A stretch of DNA of 64,000 nt, taken from assembly GCF_000972845.2 (NCBI RefSeq), contig NC_040029.1:1065702-1129701 (forward strand), in the 5' to 3' direction. This document shows, in pieces, positions 33,361 to 44,763 of the stretch. The stretch's first letter is position 1. Each line of letters opens with the position of its first letter. The translations under genes and the position numbers were made by a program. The notes below the pieces were generated by a model. That model was not told where the DNA came from. It did not search any database and saw only the letters and a program-made list of their open reading frames with translations. This stretch comes from Larimichthys crocea (taxonomy: Eukaryota; Chordata; Actinopteri; Sciaenidae).

Positions 33361-35391
33361 CCAACACAACTTGACCACAGATTTTTTTTTAGTGGTTACA
33401 TAATGCTGTGCTTGATATAAAACCAATTGTTGCACATGGTGCGATGGACACTACGTTCAGAGATTGCCCCCAAAAAAACATCCACGCTCTGTTCCTGGGT
33501 ATATTTCCCAAGAACATCTTTGAGGTCATTTATCTCATTTAACTTCGAAGAAGTGTGCAAACTAAAAAACAAATAACTTCCTGTGTGTCCAGTGGCTTGT
33601 TTCCATGAAACACCTGGCAGAAATGTGATATTTAAAACAGTAAATGTGTTAAATTACACGCTCTCATTAGATTTTGCTGGAGCCAAATGGCATTTGCTGC
33701 AGTTTATTACTCGGAAACACGATCACGCTGAATCATGGGATATTTCTCTTTGTCACCTCGTCCCCACCAGGCTTTATTTTTCCACCTCACGCCCTGCTCC
33801 TCTAATTATCCATCTCCCTCGACACCGCTGTCTGTCCATTACACACACACACACACACACGCATACACACACCTAAGGCTGGGGGGGTTAATATAAGTGT
33901 GTGATGTCACGTAAACAGTCACAGGATGAGGGAGCAGGTGATTTATCAAGGGCCTCAGCACTGCCACAATAAGCTAGCTGTCAATACAATCACCGCTTCT
34001 CCCAGCACACACACACACACACACACACACTTACACACACTTCCATCCACCTGCTTTTCATTCTTCTATTCAGCCAGGCGCTCATACAATCCAGCAACAA
34101 TAAACAAGAGGAGGAATGCAAGTTCTCACTTTCTGCTACAAGTCTCTTCTCAAACCACCTTCCTTCATTTCCAAACACACACACACACACACACATTGTA
34201 ACCACTGATAAGATCTTAGCAACAAAACACACACCACCTTGCACACGTTCACACACTCTGGATTTTGCACAGACTGCCGCCTGCAAGCAAACACAACAGA
34301 CTGTAATACTATCAAGATAAAGGATTGCTCTTCCCTTCCAATTTTATGTAGCCTGGCAATCACTATGGTGATGCAGCACAACACACACACACACACACAC
34401 GATACCACAAATGGTGTTTTTCAGCGTCTGCACCACAGAACACCAGCTTCACAGTGCAAGTTTAAGTTTTCGTTGGGCTATTTTTGTGAGAATTATGAGA
34501 TTTAAATGACACAATGGAACATTTCGTAGTCAATGATGTGTGATCAGTCCGTCTCGCTGCGGGATATCACAACATCACCTGGGGCTGCTATTAAAATGCA
34601 TATTCCTCGCCATAAAAAAACACGACGCACGCCGACGCCTGCTTCACGTACATGTCAGTGAGCTGCGGATTATAGAATGAGAAACTACGGGATGGATCTA
34701 CATCACACATTGTTTCTTTAGCTTTAAGTGGTTTCTCTAGTCTACACAGCGATCCGTAGGTGGCTCCTATATATGCTGCGTGTGATTGAATTACCTTTGT
34801 GTGATCTCTGTTATCATTCTTTGTATTTGCGTAATGGGCTTCATTTTTTCAGATGTCTCTGTGTGATTGTGCAGCACTTCGTAAAGTCTGTTTGAGCTTT
34901 ACAAACTGTCTAACGTGTAACGATGGTGGTTGAGATATTATTTATGCACGCATATGTAATGAACGAATGACTTCCCGCTGATGAAAGCGATGGATGTTGC
35001 AGACTCAGACAGTGGTGGCTGCTTTGTGTCTCTGCGACTAACAATTATTTTCATTATCAGTCCTTCTCTTTGTTTCTCTTGATGAATCGATTTAATTGTG
35101 AGTGCTGACAAAATGCCCTGAAGCCTAAGCAGAAGCAGGAGTTTGTTGTGTTGTCCAATCAACAGTACAAAAGCCGTTAAAGGCGTTTTGTTTATCGTCA
35201 TGGAAAGACAGAAAATATTCATATTGGAGTATCTGAGAACAGGAAAACTTCACACATGGACACTTTTATTTTGACTTTTAGAGAGCCCCTTGTTACTTCC
35301 TGGGATGTTTCACTTCCTTTTTATTGGACTTTTAGTCTATTCATAATTTTAGTTTTTTTATTGCATTTAGTTTAAATTATTTATTAGTATC
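33361..35391. other. No gene; clustered CA microsatellites
   Basis: AC runs lie at about 33839-33860, 34005-34030, 34182-34196 and 34378-34400, four within 560 bp. They generate the His/Thr- and Cys/Val-repeat ORFs on the two strands. No element or exon supported elsewhere in the stretch. Confidence 0.6.
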
Positions 35392-35399
35392 ATTTAAAC

Positions 35400-36411
35400 C
35401 AGGGGTCGGCAATTAGCGGCCCGCGGGCCAAAACTGGCCCGCCATCAATTGTATCTGGCCCGCTAGATGACGTTGATTTATTAAAAAAAGAAAAAAAAAA
35501 TTAAATATATCTTTTAAATCTTATGTTTTCTGTCAAAAATACAACAATTCCACAGATTTCACAACATTTATTGAAAAGTAGCTGATAAGTAACGTGACAG
35601 CAGCCAGAACATCCTCGCAGCCTCTTTACTTGACGCACAGGTTGGAACACTAATTGGCACGTGCATGCGCTGTAACCTGTGGAAAATAAAAGTGTCCTGT
35701 GTCCCTCTTGTAACGGACAACGGGAACAAATGTGTTTCATTAAATAAAAAAAATTATTTTAAAAAAACCAAACAAGGTCGGCTCAAATATCAAATAGCCT
35801 AATTAAAAAATGCGAATGCACATCAGCGGCATGGGGAAACATCTGCGCTGTTCCTGAATTAAGAAAGATGCTGCTGTGTGCATATCCAGCCTCCAAGGAT
35901 TTAATTTTCTGTGTTTGCGCCTCTGTCCCGAGAGCATATGCGTTTTTGAAGTGGCCATGCTTTGTCTCTGCAACAACCTCGTTGCAAAGACGCGTCGGCT
36001 TGGCATTAATAAATGCAGACTGGTCCTGTATTTGGAATCAACTTTTCTTTTCATGGCTTTTGACAGCGTCATTTTGCATCGATAGTTAGCAATCTTCAGC
36101 CAATGATTTCCACAGCATCCAAAACATAAAAAACTGCCGATTGTATACGTTAGTTACGGCAGGTTGCTAGGGTATGTTGCCTGTTTCATGACTCCAGGAG
36201 ATGCAGCAGTGGGCGTAAAAACAGCACATAGAAGCAAATTGATGTTTTAAATGAAATTAAATGCATTTTTAAAGTTAAATAACGTTTATTTTTAATAATA
36301 GAAAAAATAGAAAAACTTTTTTTTTTTCCAGTAGGAAAGTATGTCCATGGCCCGCGATGGAATTGTCAGAAAAAAAATTGGCCCGGGTCAAAATTTATTT
36401 GCCGACCCCTG
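35400..36411 (-). mobile_element. hAT transposon, internally deleted
   Basis: Ends CAGGGGTCGGCAA and TTGCCGACCCCTG form a perfect 13-bp terminal inverted repeat. The 8-bp target duplication ATTTAAAC lies at 35392-35399 and 36412-36419. GGCCCGC motifs sit just inside both ends. A decayed transposase N-terminal remnant lies on the minus strand. The element abuts a Rex3-type LINE tail on the right. Confidence 0.96.
35860..36072 (-). pseudogene. hAT transposase N-terminal remnant
   Basis: One frame gives AMKRKVDSKYRT near the start (about 36055-36020). Another frame of the same strand then gives CNEVVAETKHGHFKNAYALG, followed by QKIKSLEAGY. This combination resembles the N-terminal region of ZBED/GTF2IRD2-type hAT transposases, where K-R-K-V-D-x-E-x-R is followed by a zinc-finger region ending in ETKH. 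The Cys pair of the finger is not intact, and a frameshift separates the two parts. Nothing of the catalytic core remains. The match rests on short motifs, so the subfamily is tentative. Confidence 0.6.
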
Positions 36412-36419
36412 ATTTAAAC

Positions 36420-36890
36420 TATCCATCCATCCATTTCCTTCTGCTTATCCGCAGCAGGTTTAGCAGGGCGCTCCAGAGATCCCTCTCCCCAGCAACACAT
36501 TCGGCTATGTAGTCCTTCCAGCGGTTTCTGGGTCTACCCCGGGGTCTCCTGCCAGTTGGACATGTCCGGAACACCTCTAAAGGAAAGCACCCAGGGGCAT
36601 TTCTAATACAGGAAGCACCTCAGCTGGCTCCTTTGACTTGAAGGAGCAGCAGCTCCATGCCGAGCTCCCTCCAGATGTCCGAGGCCTCCAGCCAAACCTG
36701 CAGAAAGTTCATTTGGGTCACTTGTATCAGCGTTCTCAGTCTTACAGTCAATACCCGAAGCTCAAAGTGAGAGGTGGAATGTAGATAGACTGTAGACTGT
36801 GGGAGCTTCCCCACAATGGTCCGGTACAACGTTTGCAATAAAGCCAACACCACACCAATCCAGGTCACTCCACTCATCAACAATACAAGA
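36420..36890 (-). mobile_element. Rex3/RTE LINE 3' fragment
   Basis: Minus-strand 3' end of an RTE-clade LINE, which I recognise as Rex3-like. The tail appears as TATCCATCCATCCATTTCC on the plus strand at 36421-36437. It is followed by GGTCTACCCCGGGGTCTCC and GGACATGTCCGGAACACCTC, both typical of the end of the Rex3 reverse transcriptase gene. The left boundary touches the target duplication of the hAT at 35400. No target duplication was found for the LINE itself. Confidence 0.88.
36620..36883 (-). pseudogene. RTE/Rex3 reverse transcriptase C-terminal remnant
   Basis: The frame reads TLYRTIVGKLPQSTVYLHS..., then RLRTLIQVTQMNFLQVWLEA and REELG-like RELGMELLLLQ. Relative to intact Rex3, these match the region after the reverse transcriptase palm, where R-I-Q-A-A-E-M-x-F-L-R and EELGVEPLLLHIERSQ are expected. 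Sequence between the two blocks is shortened, and substitutions break the usual Arg-rich stretch. The upstream catalytic YADD region is absent. A dead fragment. Confidence 0.8.
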
Positions 36891-38619
36891 GATACTTGAA
36901 GCTGAATTATTATTTATACTCAAATTTAAATGGATTTATTCATAGCAATAATTTGGATTGTTTTTAAGTGCCAAACTCAGTTCTGCACATTTTAAACAAA
37001 TAGCCATACATATTTTGAAGTGTCATATGCTGTTCTCCCCTCAGTTACAATGAAGATAGAACACCATTCCTCTGAATCAGCGTCACCATCAACTCCTCGG
37101 GCGTGACCAGCTTTAACTGAAATGAAATAACAATACCACTCAAAGTTTAATGAGTTTTTGAAGGCCGTTTCTATTTTTGTGGTGTATCTATTTTTTTAAA
37201 TGGTGACATTTTACATTGAAGAAGTTCATTAATTCTCTGATAACACTCGACTGGCTTTACGACTGCAATGAATGCATCACTCCTCAACCGCTCACATTCA
37301 TATGTGCTGCGAAGACATAAATGGATTCGGATGATACTTTTGGCAAATGATGCAACTCATTAAACATTAAAGGGCTTTTTTTTAAATTATACTGATCATA
37401 CTGACAATTAGAGTTTAGAAGGTGACAGACTTGTTGCTGATTGGCCCACAGGGATTCTTGTGAATGACAGGTTTATTGCCACCTTCTTTCTTTCTCATGA
37501 CACTTCAAACATTTGATTCACATTTGCTTTTCCAGTGAGATAAAAACCTTTCATCCCTTTGTTTCCTCCTCACTCTTCCCTCTCTCGCTCTCTTAGCACA
37601 CACAGTTTTAAGCATTGCTCGCTCAGTCACGGCGGGTCCCCCGGGGAAGTGACAGGGGCGTATTAGGCGGTGAGAGGTAGACCGCCAAGGGTGACAGAAC
37701 AAGAATCATGCACTATACTTTAACGGATGGCCGGATGGCAACATTTTCCTTTCAACACCCCGATCCTCCACTCCCCACCCCCCTTCCAGCCCTGCCCTAC
37801 GCCACGTTACCGTGAGCCACCCTAACCCGCCAACCCAAGCGTGACAAGCGGGCTCTGTCACCAAACAGCACCAGCAGCAGACTAGACTAATCAATCCACA
37901 GGCAGCAGGATAGAGAGACTATGTAAGACAGTGGGTCAAAGAGAGAGAGAGAGAGAGGGTGAAGGGTGAGAAAAGAGGACAAAAATAGAATGAGATTCAG
38001 GTAGACAGAAAGGTAGAAGAAGAAGGGAGGAGAGAGAGAGAGAAATGATGCAAGAGTGAGACAGAGGGAGGGAGGGAAAAGGGAGGAGAGAGAAACAGAG
38101 AGGGAGATTACGTCCGTCCTTGTCCAAAGAGGATAATGAGGTGAGCGGCGCTGAGCCGACCCAGTGTGGCAAATCCCAGCGTGCACCTGGTGCCTGGGAA
38201 GCACCGCGCAGGGCAAACACACCGCCTGACACACATTTGTATGGATAGATTTGTGAGGACCGTCTCTTCCTGACTGACAGCGAGGCTCGACTCTGAAAGA
38301 ACACAGAGCACGCTTAACGCAATATCAGACTCAGAGGTCAGAGTTCAGGGGTCAGGGTTCAATGACTGGTTCAAGGACTCGCTGACTTTTTACCCCTCGC
38401 ATTTTGTGTCATGCTCGGGGTCAGCAGTGAAGAAAATACTCTGCTCATGTACAATACCACACTACAAATACAGTGCAAGAAGTAATTATTCATTAGTGGT
38501 AATCAGTCTGTTGGTTGATCCACCACTGAAATATCAAAAACGAGTCAATAGAATGATTTCTCACTGCATGCTACTCCTTTGTAAACAAACCAACATGGAA
38601 CCGCAACCGAACGTCACAG
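36891..38619. other. No gene; purine-rich tract inside
   Basis: 37935-38105 is strongly A/G-rich (GA and GGGA blocks) and gives Leu/Ser-rich spurious ORFs on the minus strand. The remainder is ordinary. Confidence 0.5.
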
Positions 38620-39072
38620 CTGCTGAATGATTGGCTGTTTGCCTGTTACTGGTGACGTCCAGGGATATGATAGGCTGTTTCCGCACGCTGGGTCCGCCCA
38701 TCTGTTAGCTGATTGGCTGTTCGTGTGTTTCTGCCGGCAAGAACGAACTCCGCGAAGACAGCTCCGCTTCGATAGAAACTCGCTTCAAAACAAACAACAA
38801 GCTAAAGTTCTGTCTCGCCCAGACACGAGACAACACACTCACCATGGCAGAAGCACCGAGCAGCAAGTCTGCCGTGGCGTCTTCGTCAGTGGCAACACTA
38901 ATTTTGCTTAAAAAACAAACGTCGTTGTTTCAAACTAACTTGTACAAATACATTGCAGTTTATAAAAAAATTAGTAATAAAAAAAGGCAGCAGTATCGCG
39001 ATAATACCCGGAACCGCGATACTTTGTCTGGTATAGTATCGTGGTTACTCATTTTAGTATCGTGACAACTCT
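38620..39072 (+). mobile_element. hAT-type end fragment with 5' gene region
   Basis: The right end reads TTTAGTATCGTGACAACTCTA, with GGTATAGTATCGTGG and CAGTATCGCGATAATACC just inside. This ATCGTGACAAC end is characteristic of a common fish hAT. A short frame at 38844-39065 starts MAEAPSSKSAVASSSVATL, like a transposase N-terminus, then degenerates. No matching left end was found, so the copy looks truncated and no target duplication can be given. Confidence 0.55.
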
Positions 39073-39073
39073 A

Positions 39074-39310
39074 CTCATGGTCCCAAGAGGATGAATCCTA
39101 ATGATTTTGGTGATCCACTCATTTTTCATCTAGAACCTACTAATCCTGTGAAATATGATCATGTCTGTTTGGTGGACTGGCACAAAATATGTTCTGAGCA
39201 TGGATTGCCATGAAATATGGGGAACACATTCAAGTCCCTCAGAGGATGTCCTTATTTCTTTCCATTCTTCTAAAGCCATCATCAGATCAAATTTGACCAT
39301 CATGTCATTT
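39074..39310 (+). mobile_element. Degenerate fish interspersed repeat fragment
   Basis: CTCATGGTCCCAAGAGGATG, then AATCCTAATGATTTTGGTGA, and later GGATTGCCATGAAATATGG and CCCTCAGAGGATGTCC. These are diverged units of a high-copy fish repeat in which the phrase recurs. Unclassified and non-coding. Confidence 0.55.
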
Positions 39311-42300
39311 CTCCATTTCTCTACATTTTACAGACTAAATGCTCTATTTAGGTAATTTGCTCATTAAAAACTAATCTGTAGGTTAATCAATCATTAAAAT
39401 GTTCTGTAGGTGCATGATGTGAATCTTGATGCACAGCAGCTGGGCTGTATTTTCTCCACCTGGCTGAGTTTCCACTTCAACATTTCCATTGTGTGATTGG
39501 AATTTTAAAAAACACCCGCTACAGGAATAAGGTCAGTATGCCAACCTGCTGACCTCAGTTACTGCGTCAACACTGACTCACAGAGTCAAGTCAACTGGTG
39601 GTCACCTGACTCTCATGCTAAATTCTGGATATTTTTATCACTACGCGCTCACTGTCTCTGTGTGGAAATCCAGTCATAGCTACTACTTCTGGGGCACATA
39701 TGAACATCATTTCTTTGAGAAAACATTTTAAATTCTAGTCAAAGTTCTCATAAACAGCCAAGCACTCACAGTAAGCTTACACACACACACACACACACAC
39801 GGGTCAGGTAGGGTAAAATCGAATTGCAGACTTTATAATACCTGCTGCTATACACAGGTGTAAAAACAGAGCAGAAATGCCACATTTATTTAATGGGGTA
39901 AGTGCAGGATAAATGCCACTTCTCTCACATGTTGACCAATCATCCAAACACACACTCACACACTGTATGAGGCATTACGGGCACATAAAGTTCACCAGTT
40001 AATGCACTGGACGGAAGGATGGAAATACTTCCCTCACACACGCACACTTCACATGTACATGTTCCTTTATTCAAAAACACATCACATCTCCAGGACTCAA
40101 ACACACACACACACACTCTGTGGCCCAGCCTCTTCCTTCCTTCCTCCCCTTTTTTATCAAAAGACGCTTGATCCATCATCCAGAATCACTCCTGGATGTT
40201 ATCATAGGAGCGTGAAAGGGATCTTACATCTCCCCGGCCCCTGCACAGACGAACGGCACACTAATAAGCCTCACCTAAAACGACCGGGCTCAGCTGGCGC
40301 TGCGGTGTGTCGCCAAAACCCTCCACCGATCTGTGTTACATTTGCACTGACAGCACAGTGGAGAGGGCTAGATGAGAGAAGTATTGTTTGTTTACTAGTC
40401 ACGGTTGGCTCACGGCCACAAGGCTACCGACGGAGAGCCTCAGCTGCACCGAGAGCCAAGCACATGAGCCTGGGTGAACCGAGTGGCTGGCCCGTAAGGG
40501 AGAAATCACTGTGATATTGCTATGATACTACTGTGGGGACTTTAAGTGAGTTTACAGCCAACTTATCATACATCTTTGTCTCTTGTTGTGCAGTAACAAT
40601 AAGTTCAGGACTTTATCATTCACAATTTGGAGTGTAATAAAGAAAAAAAACATGGCAATTACTCCCAACACAGCACTGAAGCGGAACAAGATCTCCTCCG
40701 AATCAGAAAGGTTATTGAGTTACCCTTTTTCATAATAAACTCCCTATTTAACATCCAAAAGCTCACTAACCCTGATATATTTTTAATGCATATCTTTTTT
40801 AAACTTCCGTGAGTCACATATTTTCAGTTCCTCGCTGTAACTGCTCCCATGATTTTTTCCTCACATTTCTTTTCAGATTGGATACTCTCAGGTAGTTTTT
40901 TGGACTTGATGCATGATTTGTACGGTTATAAAAATCGACCCAAGTCTCGGAATTTTACAGCCTTTATTTTAAAATCGCCCTCCAGTCAGATGTGTTTTAC
41001 TTCTTGTTCCCTCGCTGTCATTTCGAGCTTCTCCGTGATGTATGTTGGTGGAAATTTCTCTGCGCTCGCTTCACAAATCTCCGTCTAACACCTGGACGAA
41101 GGATTCTGGACTACTTTAAAGCCATTCGTGGTCCGATATGCAACTTCCACAGGTGTACATGGACTGTGTGTGAGATCGTGCATCCTCCAGTTCAATTTTT
41201 AAAACTGAACTACATTTACATAATCATAGATTCTGCTGTTTTAATGAGGGGGGGAAGGAGGAGATGTGGTTTTAATGATGTGGAGAGATGTTTTCATGTG
41301 TTCGGGCATGGCTGGAGGGGGTCTTTAAACAATGTTTGGATACTTTAAGCTTGTAAATTTGTTTTGGTATTTCTAATAATTTGTGCTGCTATAATCTACA
41401 TCGTCTGCATAGCATCGGAGCATATAATGAAGCTTAATTGAAGAAACTTTTATACAACACTAATTGATTGTTGTTGTTTCCTGCAAATGTATTCTCCATT
41501 ATCACTCCCAAAGATTTCCTATACATTAATATATATTACAATGCACATATTGTCATAGTAATCCAGGATAATAACCCTGCTTCTATCTATGACACTTAAC
41601 AGTGACCTTATGTTTAAGTATCCTAAAGAATTACAGCTCTCACTTACATGCTTACATTGTGTGTGTGTGTGTACGGTCACTTTAAAACTGGTTTATTCAT
41701 ATTATTTCTGTGTCATACTGTGTGGCATTGATATGCCCTCAGGGACTTGCAGTGTGGGTACGATGCTCGCCAGCAGCTTAATGGTTTTTTCATGTGTTTT
41801 AATATACAGGCCGATTATGAGTATTTTATCCTTGTGGGAGTTACAGTAAACCTGCACCGGTCTATAGTCACTTTATATGATCAAGCATCCTTTGTGCTAT
41901 TTTCATCTCCTCAGGGATCGCAGTAATATTCCCACCGGGGCCCTCGCTGTGTGTTTTAAAAGGTCTACTTTCATATTTATCATAGCTGCTGGAGTAGCTT
42001 CTTTTTAATTGGCTGTCAGGTCAGATAAGATGTTCATTTCCATGCACAAATCAGGCTGTTATTAATGATTCCAAGGCTGTGGAAAGTGTCTTTTGTTGAA
42101 GAGTTCATTCAATCCACTTCAACCTTTATTTAGAAAGCAGAGCAGGCTCAGGGTGAGCTGTCGTTACCTCGTGTAAAGGGTAAACAAAACAAGAGATCCG
42201 AAATAAAGAGGGAGTAGACGCTGATAGTGAGGGCGAGACAGGACACGCACACACACACACACACAGTCTGGATGTCCTCAGTTGCTAAGGCTGCCCCCCC

Positions 42301-42394
42301 TTCTCCAAATGTAATAACAGCCAGCAGACATGTGTTGGACACAGAGCTGATGTCCTGTCCTATTATGGCATTAACAGATGACTTGCAATAATCC
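39311..42394. other. No recognised feature; AC microsatellite
   Basis: AC run at 39778-39800, with short AC runs near 40100 and 42246-42265. The longest ORF (40002-40514) is His/Thr-rich at the start and shows no domain. Sequence around 41970-42080 is AT-rich and non-repetitive. Confidence 0.5.
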
Positions 42395-43190
42395 CCGCAA
42401 ACACGCACCTGTGTGCGCGCCGGAGCGAGCGCGGAATGCTGAGGAATGTCACATCTAGTGCATGTCTCGCACAAACACCGCCCAGCCTTGTTGTCATAGA
42501 GTTTATTTTCCTGAACAGCAGTGGCAGAGATTTAACCAAACTCTGCGCAGGACCGAGCTCCCAGACTCCTGTCAGGATGGAGCGGACAGGCGCGTCATGG
42601 GGACTAGTTTTTGACTCAAACAAAACTGCGCCCATGCACCCGCAGGAAAGCGCCAGAGGATGACTTAAAAGTGTGCGCAGCGCATTCCCTCCACATTCCC
42701 CCAAACACACACGGCTCACCTTCCAGGGTCTTACCTGAGAACGTGGCATTCTAGCCGTTTGCCATCTCAGATGCCTTTAATCCAACCGAGCCGAGTCGAG
42801 CCGTGCCGAGCTGAGCTGAGCTGAGCTGCTCTGCTGATCGGCCACGGCTGAACAGGTGAATGCCTGGAGGTGTTCTCCAAATTCAACCCCTCCAAAAAAA
42901 AACAAAAAAAAAAAACGTGCGTAACCGACCTTCTGCTTATCCAGGTGGACGTGCGCAATCGCGGCTGATTCAGGCGCGCGTCTTCCGAGTGTAAAAGCAG
43001 TAAAGAAGTGTGTGTCAGAGGGCTCCGGCTGTTTTTCCGCTCTCGCTGTCACTCAGAAATAGCCCCGGTGTTTGAGAGAGCCTCCCGGTGCCGCTTACAG
43101 AGCGGCCGAGACTCCTCCTCCTCCTCTCCTCCTCCTCCTCCTCCTCCGGCGGCGGCGGCGCTCTCACCGTCTGGCTGGGTCCGGTGACTA
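42395..43190 (-). promoter_or_regulatory. CpG island, probable promoter of a minus-strand gene
   Basis: CpG is dense here (GTGCGCGCCGGAGCGAGCG at about 42414, GGCGCGCGTCTTCCG near 42973, GCGGCGGCGGCGGC at 43147), while the rest of the window is CpG-poor outside transposons. It has no transposon ends. On the minus strand it leads into a consensus splice donor at 42734. Together these suggest the start of a host gene running leftwards. I cannot name the gene. Confidence 0.65.
42735..43080 (-). other. Candidate first exon with splice donor (minus strand)
   Basis: Minus-strand sequence ends TTCTCAG then GTAAGACCC, a close match to the vertebrate donor consensus CAG/GTAAG; the exon would end at 42735. 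An ATG at 42749 gives MPRSQ before the donor, ending in phase 0. A tiny upstream ORF (MANG, then stop) precedes it at 42765-42751, so the exon may instead be wholly untranslated. A GAGCT/GAGCC pentamer repeat lies inside it at about 42786-42829. The 5' end is unknown and the right limit is arbitrary. Without the downstream exons the product cannot be identified. Confidence 0.45.
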
Positions 43191-43197
43191 ACAGGCA

Positions 43198-43253
<56 letters not shown>

Positions 43254-43274
43254 CACACACACACACACACACAC
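43112..43274 (+). repeat. Compound CTC / GGC / (TC)25 / AC repeat tract
   Basis: CTC triplets at 43112-43146, GGC triplets at 43147-43160, then after a 40-bp spacer an uninterrupted (TC)25 at 43201-43250 and an AC run at 43253-43274. On the minus strand this is GA- and GGA-rich and lies just upstream of the candidate first exon. Confidence 0.95.
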
Positions 43275-43791
43275 TCTTCCTCTCTCCATCCTCCTCAAAC
43301 AGAGAATCACAGGCTGAGATAGAGTTCAGTGGAGAGAGGGGAAAATGAGTACGGCACAACAAGTCTCAAGAAGAACTAAAGAACTAAAAGTTCTCTCAGT
43401 AGAAGGGCTGCAGCCACGATTGTAAAAGTACCGAAGCCAATGATCCCAAAAAAAAGTTTTCCAAAAACAGATCTCTTCTACATCAGTGTAACTGTCAGGA
43501 GATCCTGGTGCTGGTGGAAAGAATGAATGAAACAATGACTGATGATTTGTTTTCTGTGCACCTCATTAAACTAACAGAAGGCAGGACACTCATTCACAAG
43601 AAGTTAACTAACTGAACACTCCAAATCAGACTCTATACACAGGAAACATACCCTACTGCCATGGCTTCATTCAGCCTTAATCTCTGTGAGCTCATTTAAA
43701 ACTACTTTCCTCCACTCAAGTACAGCATCAGCTAAAGCAGATCAGGCACGATGGAGCTAATGTGTGTGGCCCAGTCTTGTGTCAACACTGT
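43275..43791. other. No recognised feature
   Basis: Sequence between the putative promoter and the hAT at 43800. No repeat or exon supported. Confidence 0.5.
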
Positions 43792-43897
43792 CAAAATCTC
43801 AGGGGCGTCACAGCGCTTTAAAAAGTGGGGGTGTTCTAGGGGTGGCACATGAGCGAAATTGTCTGCATTGATTATCGGGAAAATTAACCATATATAT

Positions 43898-44763
43898 TAG
43901 TGCTGTCAATCGATTAAAATATTTAATCGCGATTAATCGCATGAATGTCATAATTAACTCACAATTAATCGCACATATTTTTCTATTCGAAGTGTCAAAG
44001 TAAAATGGATAGGCTTGCTTTGAGCAATTTTTTTTTTATTGCAAACCACAGCATAGTGTTACAGCCATTCATGTCTGTATTAATACTGTCAATAAACATA
44101 CTTAGTCATAAAAGCAGCTCCTAAAACAAGGTGAATCAAAATAAAAGTGCATATCATTGAACATATCATTGTAAACTAGGACTCAGCCTATAGTGCAGTT
44201 ACAGTAAACCAGTACAGTACACTTTCCTTTTCTTAAGTTTCTTTTGAACATACTAGCAGTCAGGTTGTACTGCTCTTCTTTATTCATCAGAGGTTTATCA
44301 ACCCAGCCTATGAAAGGATGAACATGAACCTGTTGAACAGTTGAGCCAACCTAATAGCCTACTTATTTCCGACGCGGTTCTGACGCGGAGGAGGCGGAGA
44401 ATTTGAATAACCTGTGTGTTTGGCCATTAAATGGTACTTCAGATTTGTCGTGCTACGATGGTAACTTAATTCACATCGACAGTACAAGCAGATAACTTTG
44501 GTCTTATCAACGGATCCATCTGGCAAAGTTTTAAAACTAAACTTTCCATTCATTAGTTTGTTAGCAGCGTCCATTTCAACGTCTTCCGCTCCACATCTAA
44601 ACAATGGCATTGTGGGGCGCGCCAATTGTTTTGTTTCCGGTTTACAGACGGATCCTGTAGTTTTTCATTTTACAAAGAGCGTTAATCTCGCGTTAAAAAA
44701 AATAACGACGTTAAAATTGTTTTGAATTAACGCGTTAATAACGCGATATTTTTGACAGCACTA
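43898..44763 (-). mobile_element. hAT with BED-finger ORF (nested)
   Basis: Ends TAGTGCTGTCAA and TTGACAGCACTA form a perfect 12-bp inverted repeat, with the 8-bp target duplication ATATATAT at 43890-43897 and 44764-44771. Subterminal AATCGCGATTAATCGC and TTAACGCGTTAATAACGCG resemble those of the elements at 29621 and 32496, so it is a related family. It carries a BED-finger ORF only. It inserted into the hAT at 43800-45673, so it is the younger of the two. Confidence 0.95.
44359..44625 (-). pseudogene. BED zinc-finger ORF of nested hAT
   Basis: The 88-residue frame contains FSFKTLPDGSVDKTKVICLY, then the finger CLYCRCELSYHRSTTNLKYH with LMAKH following. It keeps the C-x2-C and H-x4-H ligands and the LPDGS-DK lead-in shared with the ORFs at 30025 and 32888. 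About 35 residues upstream and a Pro-rich tail downstream complete the frame. The catalytic and dimerisation domains are missing. It is likely the 5' end of a transposase gene left by internal deletion. Confidence 0.82.

Noticed and set aside
40002..40514. 170-residue plus-strand ORF, the longest plain ORF outside transposons
   Set aside because: Starts in a CA-rich stretch, has no recognisable domain, no matching frame beyond it and no splice signals that I could support.
42363..42749. 128-residue minus-strand ORF as a complete protein
   Set aside because: It reads straight through a strong splice donor five codons after the ATG. The sequence beyond is more likely intron; only the exon end is proposed.
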